Position numbers and translations under genes: made by a program. DNA of 5,998 nt from Acidimicrobiia bacterium (lineage in GTDB: Bacteria; Actinomycetota; Acidimicrobiia; Spongiisociales; UBA5794), in the NCBI GenBank assembly GCA_013003515.1, contig JABDIW010000134.1, forward strand, positions 1 through 5,998, in the 5' to 3' direction. The notes under the pieces are model-generated. The model had not been told where the DNA came from. It ran no database searches and saw only the letters and a list, made by a program, of their open reading frames with translations. Each line of letters starts with the position of its first letter. Positions within the stretch are counted from its first letter, which is position 1. This document shows, in pieces, positions 1-5,873 of the stretch.

Positions 1-239
1 TTCACCTCGAGGGTGGGATCGCCATCCTCGAGCACGACCTTGACATCCGCGTCCGGCAGCTGGCTGGCGACTTCGGCTGCGGCTTGCTCTGCGAGGCTCA
101 TGGCCGCTTGACGCAGTGCCGGTCGCATCGCGGCGAGGAGGGCTTCTCCTGCCGCCTCGACGGCAGGATCCTCCCCTGCCAGCTGAAGCTGACCGGTGAC
201 GGTCGCCTCTATCTGGTTGATGGCGCCTGTGACGTCCAT
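1..239 (-). CDS. Partial alanine-rich protein, N-terminal part only; possible regulator
   Basis: Reading leftward from ATG at 239 there are 79 codons with no stop before the window edge, so only the N-terminus is seen. It begins MDVTGAINQIEATVTGQLQL, continues as an Ala/Glu/Leu-rich helical stretch (about residues 24-62), then a short strand-like segment containing LPDADVKVVLEDGD. There is no signal peptide or membrane segment. From memory, this layout resembles the N-terminal part of actinobacterial proteins that end in a ribbon-helix-helix DNA-binding domain (HicB/Arc-like antitoxin annotations). That domain would lie outside the window, so this is an inference. The start lies 5 bases after the stop of the small gene at 245-364, so the two are probably cotranscribed. 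The ribosome site is weak (AGGG at 243-246). The frame stays open upstream to an ATG at 401, but that extension looks like a shadow of the small gene. Confidence 0.7.
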   Translation of the reverse strand, partial: MDVTGAINQIEATVTGQLQLAGEDPAVEAAGEALLAAMRPALRQAAMSLAEQAAAEVASQLPDADVKVVLEDGDPTLEV

Positions 240-244
240 CGTCC

Positions 245-364
245 CTAGGCCTTCTCTCCCTGCACCAGACGCAGCAAGCGACGCCTGGACTGCTCCTGAT
301 GACCTTCCCGGATCAAGTTCTCGTTGACCACCTGGATGGCCTTTGGGTTGTTGTAGAACAACAT
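245..364 (-). CDS. Small 39-residue charged protein of unknown function
   Basis: A leftward reading frame of 39 codons plus TAG, starting with ATG at 364. A strong Shine-Dalgarno GGAGG (complement of 374-378) lies 9 bases upstream. The peptide starts MLFYNNPKAIQVVNENLI and ends RRRLLRLVQGEKA. It has a short aromatic N-terminus, then what looks like one amphipathic helix rich in Arg, Glu and Gln, with no signal peptide or cysteines. I do not recognise a named family, though short proteins of this style (aromatic/Asn-Pro start, basic helix) are common in actinomycetes. It is the first gene after the leftward promoter at 406-434 and sits 5 bases before the partial gene at 1-239, which suggests the two act together. 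The good ribosome site, plausible composition and promoter placement argue that it is translated. Confidence 0.65.
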   Translation of the reverse strand: MLFYNNPKAIQVVNENLIREGHQEQSRRRLLRLVQGEKA

Positions 365-395
365 GCGGTGTGTCCTCCCTCTCGGTGACCTCTTT

Positions 396-425
396 TGACA
401 TCGTCATGATGTCATAATGATGTCA
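396..425. repeat. Operator-like TGACATC/GATGTCA repeat cluster
   Basis: Three copies of one half-site lie in 30 bases. TGACATC (396-402) and GATGTCA (408-414) form a perfect 7-base inverted repeat with a 5-base spacer. ATGATGTCA occurs twice in direct orientation (406-414 and 417-425), repeating every 11 bases, about one helical turn. The cluster covers the -10 box and most of the spacer of the leftward promoter, the usual place for a repressor site. An in-phase array like this suits cooperative binding by a dimeric regulator. The protein is unknown; autoregulation by the product of the partial gene at 1-239 is a guess. Confidence 0.55.
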
Positions 426-434
426 CCTTGTCAA
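406..434 (-). promoter_or_regulatory. Leftward sigma-70-type promoter for the small-protein operon
   Basis: On the minus strand a perfect -35 box TTGACA (complement of 429-434) is followed after 17 bases by CATCAT (complement of 406-411), a 4-of-6 match to the -10 consensus. The predicted start of transcription is near 399, giving a leader of about 35 bases before the ATG at 364. The -35 box sits inside a palindrome, CCTTG-T-CAAGG (426-436). That palindrome also presents a TTGTCA -35-like box on the plus strand, so divergent overlapping promoters are possible. No transcript data support this. Confidence 0.55.
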
Positions 435-567
435 GGGGTTGCTTCGAAATAGTCGATTTGCCCCCAAACAGTCAATGTTTGTCGGTGATCTTCGCCGACT
501 GCCCTGTGACATCACGATGGTTCGCGGTCCCCTCCGACGCGGAACCCGCTACCCTGCCATCGAGCAA
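435..567. other. Divergent intergenic region with short inverted repeats
   Basis: No convincing gene lies between the leftward promoter and the riboswitch. Visible structure includes a perfect 6-base inverted repeat CAAACA (465-470) / TGTTTG (476-481) with a 5-base loop. It abuts GTCGG (481-485) / CCGAC (495-499) with a 9-base loop. GTGACATCAC (506-515) is a small palindrome containing another TGACATCA (507-514), the word that makes up the operator at 396-425. None of the hairpins is followed by a T-run, so they do not look like intrinsic terminators. They could be regulator sites or chance. Confidence 0.4.
550..555 (+). promoter_or_regulatory. Candidate -10 box for the thiamine salvage operon
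   Basis: TACCCT fits the TANNNT -10 pattern common in high-GC Gram-positives. It would place the RNA start at about 562, a few bases before the riboswitch aptamer. I see no good -35 box: TTCGCG at 521-526 is 23 bases upstream, which is too far. An alternative is TTGTCA (428-433) with TAGTCG (450-455) at 16 bases, which would give a roughly 100-base leader before the aptamer. Neither is firm. Confidence 0.3.
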
Positions 568-661
568 CCACTCCGGGGAGCTTCGTGCTGAGAGGGGTGA
601 CGGTCACGAGGGCCGCACCCGACCCGTCGAACCTGAACTGGGTAATGCCAGCGGAGGAAGC
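568..661 (+). promoter_or_regulatory. TPP (THI-box) riboswitch
   Basis: The leader RNA carries the conserved TPP-aptamer sequences in the right order. These are the GGGG of the P2 side (575-578), CTGAGA (588-593), a small variable P3a-like hairpin GTGA/TCAC, then GAACCTGAACTGGGTAATGC starting at 628, followed by CCAGCG and AGGAAG ending at 660. CTGAGA and the ACCTGA..GGGTAATGCCAGCG block are the family's pyrimidine- and pyrophosphate-sensing signatures. The aptamer lies immediately before thiamine pyrophosphokinase and a thiamine importer, the expected targets. The Shine-Dalgarno GGAGG (653-657) lies within the 3' end of the aptamer and only one base separates the aptamer from the GTG start. 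Control is therefore probably at translation initiation: bound TPP would stabilise the fold and hide the ribosome site. I see no separate terminator hairpin. Confidence 0.95.
653..657 (+). promoter_or_regulatory. Ribosome-binding site embedded in the riboswitch, sets TPK start
   Basis: GGAGG lies 5 bases before GTG 663 and is the best ribosome site for this gene. It is part of the conserved aptamer 3' end. CTCC at 571-574 is complementary to GGAG at 653-656. CCAC at 568-571 is complementary to GTGG at 663-666, which includes the start codon. These pairings, partly alternative to each other, could close the aptamer base and mask initiation. Confidence 0.8.
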
Positions 662-662
662 C

Positions 663-1316
663 GTGGAAACAAATCGTTGGGCAATCGTTCTCGCCGGTGG
701 CGATGCAGTTCGCCCCGAGCTCGCGCACCGGATCCCCTCTGACGCCTACGTCGTCGCCGCAGACTCCGGTCTCGCCCAGGCTCAGATGCTCGGGATCCCC
801 GTCGACGCCGTCATCGGCGACTTCGACTCGGCAGATCCCACCCTGGTCGACATGGCCCGCGAGAGCGGGGCCGCCATCCATGAGCATCCCACAGACAAAG
901 ACGCCACCGACCTCGAGCTGGCACTGCGTCACGCCGTCGATGCCGGGTATGAACGAATCCTCCTGGTTGGAGGCACGGGTGGCCGACTCGACCACTTCCT
1001 TGCCAACGCCCTCGTCCTGGCCTCGGCAGAGCTGGCTCCCCGAGACATCGAGTGGCTGGTCGGCGACTCGCGGCTGATGGTCGTCCGGCGCCACGTCGAT
1101 ATCCACGGTTCACCGGGCGACCTCGTCACGTTGCTCGCTGTCGGTGGTCCCGCCGTCGGCGTGGCCACCGAAGGCCTCAAGTGGCCGCTGCACGGCGCGT
1201 CGCTGGCCACCGGCTCGACCCAGGGTGTGAGCAACGAGCTGACCGGCGACCACGCCATCGTCGAGCTCGAGGCCGGGACACTGCTCGTCATCCACACCCT
1301 CAGGAGCCAGGTCTGA
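663..1316 (+). CDS. thiN: Thiamine pyrophosphokinase (thiamine diphosphokinase)
   Basis: A cytoplasmic enzyme that transfers pyrophosphate from ATP to thiamine, making TPP and AMP; this is the last step of salvage. The 217-residue protein, from GTG 663, is the usual length for the bacterial family. Signature motifs appear in order: LAGG (10-13), AADSG (32-36), GDFDS (52-56), DKDATDLELAL (78-88), GGTGGRLDH (103-111) and STQGVSNE (185-192). The Asp-rich motifs are those that hold Mg-ATP and thiamine in TPK structures; the last belongs to the C-terminal beta domain. Earlier in-frame starts at GTG 585 and ATG 645 lie inside the riboswitch, so GTG 663 with GGAGG 5 bases upstream is preferred. The stop TGA shares its last base with the start of the binding-protein gene. 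Regulation by the upstream TPP riboswitch is expected feedback. Family assignment is very secure. Confidence 0.95.
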   Translation: METNRWAIVLAGGDAVRPELAHRIPSDAYVVAADSGLAQAQMLGIPVDAVIGDFDSADPTLVDMARESGAAIHEHPTDKDATDLELALRHAVDAGYERILLVGGTGGRLDHFLANALVLASAELAPRDIEWLVGDSRLMVVRRHVDIHGSPGDLVTLLAVGGPAVGVATEGLKWPLHGASLATGSTQGVSNELTGDHAIVELEAGTLLVIHTLRSQV

Positions 1317-2347
1317 TGCGATTCAGAAGTGCGTCCTTGCTCATTGTCCTGGCATTGGTGGCAGCCGCCTGCGGATCGAATGCCGCAGCCGCTCCCGACG
1401 AGATCGTGCTGGTCACCCACGACTCGTTCGCCATCTCGGAGGACGTACGGGACGCCATGGAGACCGCAGTGGGGCTCCCGGTTCGCATCGTCCAGGCCGG
1501 AGATGCCGGGGCCATGGTGAACCAGGCGATCCTCACCAAGGACAACCCGCTCGGAGACGTGCTCTACGGCATCGACAACACGTTCCTGACGAGGGCGCTC
1601 GAAGAGGATCTCTTCCGCGAGTACCGCTCTCCCCTGCTCGATTCGGTGCCATCCGAGCTCGACCTCGATCATCACGTCACGCCGATCGACGTCGGCGATG
1701 TGTGCCTCAACTACGACCGTGAGGTTCTCGGAGACATCCAGCCCTCACTGCGAGACCTCACCGGATCCGAGTTCGCCGGACAGCTCGTGGTCCAGAACCC
1801 GGCAACATCGTCACCGGGCCTCTCCTTCCTCCTCGCGACCGTCGCCGAGTTCGGAGAGACCGGCGACTACACATGGATCGACTTCTGGGCCGACCTGCGG
1901 GCCAACGACGTGAAGGTGGACTCCGGGTGGGAGCAGGCCTACTACGGCTCGTTCAGCGGAGGCGCCGGCGAGGGCGACCGACCACTCGTGGTCTCCTATG
2001 CCTCGTCTCCCCCTGCCGAGGTCATCTTCGGGGATCCGACAGCTCCAGCACCCACCGGCGTGATCGAGGCCGGCTGCTTCCGCCAGATCGAATTCGCCGG
2101 GATCCTCGCCGGAAGCAACGGCGGCGAATACGCCGAGGCCCTCGTCGACTTCATGCTCGACCTTCAGTTCCAGGAAGACATCCCGCTCACGATGTTCGTT
2201 TTCCCCGCCAACGAGGATGCCGCACTTCCTCCAGAATTCGTTGAGCACACCGTGGTCCCGGCCAACCCCGCCCGCATGGATCCTGACGAGATCGAAGCAA
2301 ACCGGGATCGCTGGATCACCGAGTGGACCGAAGTCGTCACCAGATGA
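1316..2347 (+). CDS. thiB: Thiamine ABC transporter substrate-binding lipoprotein
   Basis: The extracytoplasmic receptor that captures thiamine or its phosphates and delivers them to the permease. The 343-residue protein has a lipoprotein signal: basic start MRFR, a hydrophobic core (8-18), and a lipobox VAAAC with Cys19, so it is probably membrane-anchored. The mature part is a type-II periplasmic-binding fold. Features shared with E. coli TbpA are YGIDNTFL (84-91), GWEQAYY beginning at Gly204, and LVVSYASSP (224-232). By recalled alignment, Trp205 and Tyr228 match the TbpA aromatics Trp197 and Tyr221 that stack on the thiamine ring. ATG 1316 overlaps the TPK stop by one base, and AGGAG (1302-1306) precedes it by 9 bases. 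The open frame extends upstream to 1052, but only ATG 1316 gives a signal peptide. The stop overlaps the permease start by 4 bases (ATGA). An iron or putrescine receptor is the alternative; the riboswitch and TPK argue for thiamine. Confidence 0.9.
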   Translation: MRFRSASLLIVLALVAAACGSNAAAAPDEIVLVTHDSFAISEDVRDAMETAVGLPVRIVQAGDAGAMVNQAILTKDNPLGDVLYGIDNTFLTRALEEDLFREYRSPLLDSVPSELDLDHHVTPIDVGDVCLNYDREVLGDIQPSLRDLTGSEFAGQLVVQNPATSSPGLSFLLATVAEFGETGDYTWIDFWADLRANDVKVDSGWEQAYYGSFSGGAGEGDRPLVVSYASSPPAEVIFGDPTAPAPTGVIEAGCFRQIEFAGILAGSNGGEYAEALVDFMLDLQFQEDIPLTMFVFPANEDAALPPEFVEHTVVPANPARMDPDEIEANRDRWITEWTEVVTR

Positions 2348-3912
2348 CGCGTCGCCGATGGCAGTGGGCGATCGCCGCACTCCCGGCCCTTTTCCTCGCC
2401 TGGTTCTTCGCCTACCCGCTGATCCGCATCCTGGAACGCTCGCTACGCGACGGGAACGGATTCGCCGACGTCTTCGGTGACGGCGGCGTGATGGGAGTGA
2501 TCTGGTTCACCGCCTGGCAGGCGGCGGTATCGACGCTGCTGACACTGCTGGCCGGCCTTCCGGTGGCCTATGTCCTGTCCCGGTTCCGATTCCCGGGAAG
2601 AGCCCTCCTGCGAGCCATCGTCACCGTCCCATTCGTGACCCCAACCGTGGTCGCGGCAACGGCGTTCGTTGCGTTGCTCGGTGACGGGGCGACGTCACTG
2701 GTGGCGATCCTGCTGGCCCACGTGTTCTTCAACATCGCAGTCGTGGTGCGCACGGTGGGAGGGCTCTGGGAGCACCTCGACCCGCGCCTCGACGAGGCGG
2801 CACGCACCCTCGGCGCCACCCGGCTGGGAGCGTTCCGTCGGATCACCCTCCCCCTGCTGCGACCGGCGATCGCCGCGGCCGCCGCCATCGTGTTCTTGTT
2901 CACCTTCACCAGCTTCGGTGTCGTGCTCATCCTCGGCGACCTGCGATGGGTGACCATCGAAGTCGAGATCTGGCGCCAGGCGACCGGCCTCTTCAACCTT
3001 CCCCTGGCCGCCGCCCTCTCCATCATCCAGATCGCCACGGTGGGGGCCGCTCTCTTCGTGTACAGCCGGTATCAGGAACGGCGTTCTGCCGAGATCTCCC
3101 TGCTCCCGGGCTCCCTGACGGCACGGGCGCCTCGCACCTGGGGCGAGAAGCTCCTTCTCGCCGGCGTGATCGCCGAGATCGTCGTCCTCCTCGTCGTTCC
3201 CCTGGGGACGCTGGTCGCACGGTCTCTGACCGATGGCATCGATGCGTACGCATCGCTCGCCGAACCCTCCGGCGTTCTCGCCGTGTCTCCGGGACGAGCC
3301 ATTGCGAACTCGCTTGCCTTCGGTCTCACCGCAACGGCTCTGGCCCTCGTCATCGGCATGGCCGCCGCGGTGACCGTGGCGCGGGGTCGGGGTGGATTGT
3401 CGCAATGGTTCGACTCGCTGCTCATGCTCCCGCTCGGCACGTCGGCGGTGACGATCGGATTCGGGCTGCTGATCTCGATGGACCGACCGATCGACATCAG
3501 GGCGTCATGGTGGATCGTGCCCCTGGCACACACCCTGGTGGCTGTTCCCTTCATCGTTCGCACCGCAGTTCCCGTGATCCGCTCCGTTCCGCCCCGGCTC
3601 CGTGAGGCCGCGGCAACCCTGGGAGCTGCGCCACGCACCGTGTGGCGACGGGTCGATGCACCCTTTGTCGCCCGTGCCGCCGCCATCGGTGCCGGGTTCG
3701 CATTCGCCGTGTCGTTGGGCGAGTTCGGCGCCACCACCTTTCTGGTGAGACCCCTCGAGAACCAGACGATCCCCACCGCCATCTTCCGGCTGCTGGGCCA
3801 GCCGGGATCAGCGAACTTCGCCAAGGCCATGGCCCTCGCAACGATCCTGATGCTTCTTGCGGCCGGCGCAGTCATGGCCATCGATCGCCTTCGCTCGGCG
3901 GGGGACTTCTGA
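2344..3912 (+). CDS. thiP: Thiamine ABC transporter permease, two fused MetI-type domains
   Basis: The membrane channel of the importer. At 522 residues it is close to the usual ThiP length (about 530) and has the duplicated layout of the ThiP/FbpB group. A first membrane segment (about 8-28) is followed by two homologous permease halves. Each half carries the EAA loop that docks on the ATPase: EAARTLGATRLGAFRRITLP (151-170) and EAAATLGAAPRTVWRRVDAP (421-440), each with the central Gly. A cytoplasmic linker at about 250-270 (YSRYQERRSAEIS) separates the halves. Because the domains are fused, one polypeptide should form the whole pore. The start is taken as ATG 2344, inside an ATGA overlap with the thiB stop. 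No strong ribosome site precedes it, so translation is probably coupled to thiB. An upstream ATG in frame at 2323 lies inside thiB and is less likely. Substrate is inferred from context; iron permeases look similar. Confidence 0.9.
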   Translation: MTRRRWQWAIAALPALFLAWFFAYPLIRILERSLRDGNGFADVFGDGGVMGVIWFTAWQAAVSTLLTLLAGLPVAYVLSRFRFPGRALLRAIVTVPFVTPTVVAATAFVALLGDGATSLVAILLAHVFFNIAVVVRTVGGLWEHLDPRLDEAARTLGATRLGAFRRITLPLLRPAIAAAAAIVFLFTFTSFGVVLILGDLRWVTIEVEIWRQATGLFNLPLAAALSIIQIATVGAALFVYSRYQERRSAEISLLPGSLTARAPRTWGEKLLLAGVIAEIVVLLVVPLGTLVARSLTDGIDAYASLAEPSGVLAVSPGRAIANSLAFGLTATALALVIGMAAAVTVARGRGGLSQWFDSLLMLPLGTSAVTIGFGLLISMDRPIDIRASWWIVPLAHTLVAVPFIVRTAVPVIRSVPPRLREAAATLGAAPRTVWRRVDAPFVARAAAIGAGFAFAVSLGEFGATTFLVRPLENQTIPTAIFRLLGQPGSANFAKAMALATILMLLAAGAVMAIDRLRSAGDF

Positions 3913-4937
3913 TGTTGCGCCTCGGCGACCTCACGATCCGCTACGGCACCAGCGTTGCCGTGGACTCGGTCGACCTCCAGGTGGCGACCGGAGAGGTGGT
4001 TGCCCTCCTCGGGCCGTCCGGAAGCGGCAAGACGACGTTGCTGCGGGCCATCGCCGGATTGGAGCGTCCCTCCTCCGGCACGATCATGTGGCGAGATGCC
4101 GACATGTCCGCCGTTCCGGTTCACCGCCGACCGTTCGGGATGATGTTCCAGGACTACGCACTGTTCCCTCATCTCTCGGTGGCTCGAAACGTCGCCTTCG
4201 GGCTCGAGGTCACAGGGGCTGACGATGTCGGTGAACACGTCGCGGAGTCGCTCCGTCTCGTGGGCCTCGATGGGCTGGAGGACCGACCGATCACGGAGCT
4301 CTCAGGCGGAGAACAGCAACGCGTGGCCTTTGCCAGGACGCTGGCAACCCGACCGGAGCTGATCATGCTCGACGAGCCGCTGGGAGCGCTCGACCGAGAA
4401 CTGCGAACCCGGCTCCTCGGCGAGATGAGTGACGTGTTCCGGAGGCTGGGGCAAACCGTGATCTATGTCACCCACGACCAGGAGGAGGCCTTCGCCGTCG
4501 CCGACACCGTGGCGGTGCTCGAGGATGGCCGCCTCATCCAGTCGGGGTCCCCCGACGCGTTGTGGACAGCCCCGAAGACTGAGTTCGTCGCGCGGTTCCT
4601 CGGCTTTCCCGTCGTCGACATCACGGCGGACGGTGCCCACGCGGAGACACCGTGGGGAGCCTTGCCCTGCACCCTGCCCACTGGCCGCCACCGAGCCGCG
4701 TTGCTTCCAGACGCGATCGCGATCGGGGACGATCTGGCGGGCACGGTGGTAGCCAGGAGCTTCGTCGGCGGCCGATGGCGGGCGACCGCACAACCCCAAT
4801 CCGGGACGGCGCTCGAGGTGATGGTTCGCAATCGACCCGAGATCGGATCTGACATCGGAATCTCGATCGATCCAGACGGATGGGCGTCAGTCGGTCAGTC
4901 GCGGGATGACGACACGACCGAAGAGGTCCAGGCCTGA
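3912..4937 (+). CDS. thiQ: Thiamine ABC transporter ATP-binding protein with C-terminal extension
   Basis: The ATPase that powers the importer, acting as a dimer on the cytoplasmic face of ThiP. All nucleotide-binding motifs are intact: Walker A GPSGSGKT (34-41), Q-loop Gln80, signature LSGGEQQRVAFAR (130-142), Walker B LIMLDEP (150-156), D-loop GALD (158-161) and H-loop His188. At 341 residues it is about 110 longer than E. coli ThiQ. Residues from about 240 onward form a separate beta-rich region that looks like the TOBE-type regulatory domain of PotA/FbpC-like ATPases. ATG 3912 overlaps the thiP stop TGA by one base, and a G-run at 3900-3904 can serve as ribosome site. The last 51 bases run opposite the end of the oxidoreductase gene at 4887-5873, with no terminator visible after the stop. 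The fold is certain; thiamine specificity is from the operon. Confidence 0.92.
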   Translation: MLRLGDLTIRYGTSVAVDSVDLQVATGEVVALLGPSGSGKTTLLRAIAGLERPSSGTIMWRDADMSAVPVHRRPFGMMFQDYALFPHLSVARNVAFGLEVTGADDVGEHVAESLRLVGLDGLEDRPITELSGGEQQRVAFARTLATRPELIMLDEPLGALDRELRTRLLGEMSDVFRRLGQTVIYVTHDQEEAFAVADTVAVLEDGRLIQSGSPDALWTAPKTEFVARFLGFPVVDITADGAHAETPWGALPCTLPTGRHRAALLPDAIAIGDDLAGTVVARSFVGGRWRATAQPQSGTALEVMVRNRPEIGSDIGISIDPDGWASVGQSRDDDTTEEVQA

Positions 4938-5873
4938 CAGGCTCTCACCGGTCTCGAAGAACTGCATGATCCCGTAGTCACAACCGGCAGCCTTCCACTC
5001 CGCCAGCTGCTCGGTGACCGTGTCCGGCGACCCCACCAGGATGCGACGGGTGAACTCGTCCCAGGCGAAATTGCCCAACGGAGTGTCGTGGTGCGCCCAC
5101 CGCTCGAAGAGCCATTCGAGCTTGCCCTCCGCCTCGCGGTCGGTGGGGGCGATCAGGCAATCGAACACCGTGGACAGCCCGATCTCCGCCGGGTTGCGGC
5201 CTATCGCCTCGCAGTGGCGGGCCAGAACCGCCTTCTTGTGGAGGAACACATCCATGCCGTCACCGAAGTTGGCGTAGTCGGCCTCCTCGGCGACGATCCG
5301 TAGAGTCAGCTTCTCCCCTCCCCCGGCGACCCAGACCTCGGGATGAGGGTTCTGGATGGGGCGGGGACGGTTGATGGCACCGTCGACCCGGTAGTGCTTG
5401 CCCTCGAAGGTCGTCTCGTCCTCGGTCCACATCGTCTTGATGATGCGGACTGCCTCCCCGAGCTGACCGATCCGCTCCGACGCCTTGGGGAACGGGTAGC
5501 CGTAGGCCAGATACTCGTGGTCGTACCAGCCGGCACCGATGCCCAGGATGAACCGGCCACCGGAGATGACGTCGATGTTGGATGACACCTTCGCCAGATA
5601 GGCAGGGTTGCGGTAACTGTTGGCGGTGCACATCTGACCGAGCCGGACCGTCGAGGTCGATGCTGCCAGCCCGGCGAGCACCGTGTAGGCCTCGAACACG
5701 GATTGCTGGAGCGGCACCGGGACCGTATGGAAGTGGTCGTACACCCACACCGAGTCGAAGTTGGAAGCCTCGGCCCTTTGGGCGGCTGCGACGATCGCCG
5801 GCCACTGAGCATCGATGGCGACGTCCTGGAGGTCGAGCACCCACCCCTGCGGGACAAAAGCACCGAATCTCAT
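4887..5873 (-). CDS. LLM-class oxidoreductase, probably F420-dependent
   Basis: A luciferase-like monooxygenase-fold flavin/F420 enzyme of 328 residues, normal length for the single-domain actinobacterial group. It has the TIM-barrel landmarks: MRFGAFVPQG strand 1, SVWVYDHFH (41-49), RNPAYLAK (89-96), SGGR (105-108) and GIGAGW (112-117). The conserved NRPRPIQNPHPEVWVAGGG loop and a GSPDTVTEQL segment near the C-terminus follow. These resemble the F420-dependent Rv1855c/TIGR03560-like group. The substrate cannot be read from sequence, and FMN in place of F420 cannot be excluded. ATG 5873 has GGAG (complement of 5879-5882) 5 bases upstream and overlaps the stop of the preceding leftward gene by 4 bases, so the two are probably cotranslated. 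No sequence feature links it to thiamine; it converges on the thiamine operon and overlaps thiQ by 51 bases. Confidence 0.9.
   Translation of the reverse strand: MRFGAFVPQGWVLDLQDVAIDAQWPAIVAAAQRAEASNFDSVWVYDHFHTVPVPLQQSVFEAYTVLAGLAASTSTVRLGQMCTANSYRNPAYLAKVSSNIDVISGGRFILGIGAGWYDHEYLAYGYPFPKASERIGQLGEAVRIIKTMWTEDETTFEGKHYRVDGAINRPRPIQNPHPEVWVAGGGEKLTLRIVAEEADYANFGDGMDVFLHKKAVLARHCEAIGRNPAEIGLSTVFDCLIAPTDREAEGKLEWLFERWAHHDTPLGNFAWDEFTRRILVGSPDTVTEQLAEWKAAGCDYGIMQFFETGESLSGLDLFGRVVIPRLTD

Noticed and set aside
240..401. In-frame upstream extension of the partial left gene to ATG 401
   Set aside because: It would overlap the 39-residue gene entirely. It has no ribosome site, would start within the operator near the predicted RNA start, and the extra residues are Gly/Gln/Ser-rich shadow-like sequence.
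585..662. N-terminal extension of thiamine pyrophosphokinase from GTG 585 (or ATG 645)
   Set aside because: This stretch is the TPP aptamer itself, and a strong GGAGG stands in front of GTG 663, where the family's usual N-terminus begins.
428..742. Plus-strand 104-codon frame from TTG
   Set aside because: It crosses the riboswitch and the TPK gene in another frame, has no ribosome site, and its product is Arg/Ser/Gly-rich with no recognisable motif.
549..1106. Minus-strand 185-codon frame opposite TPK and the riboswitch
   Set aside because: It is antisense to a gene with unmistakable family motifs and shows no domain, ribosome site or sensible composition.
1052..1315. Upstream extension of the binding protein over TPK
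   Set aside because: The in-frame region is an Arg-rich shadow of TPK; the lipoprotein signal starts cleanly at ATG 1316.
3072..4238. Long minus-strand frame of 388 codons
   Set aside because: It lies antisense to thiP and thiQ. Long antisense frames are expected in GC-rich coding DNA, and its composition (Arg/Ala/Thr-rich, no motifs) is that of a shadow.
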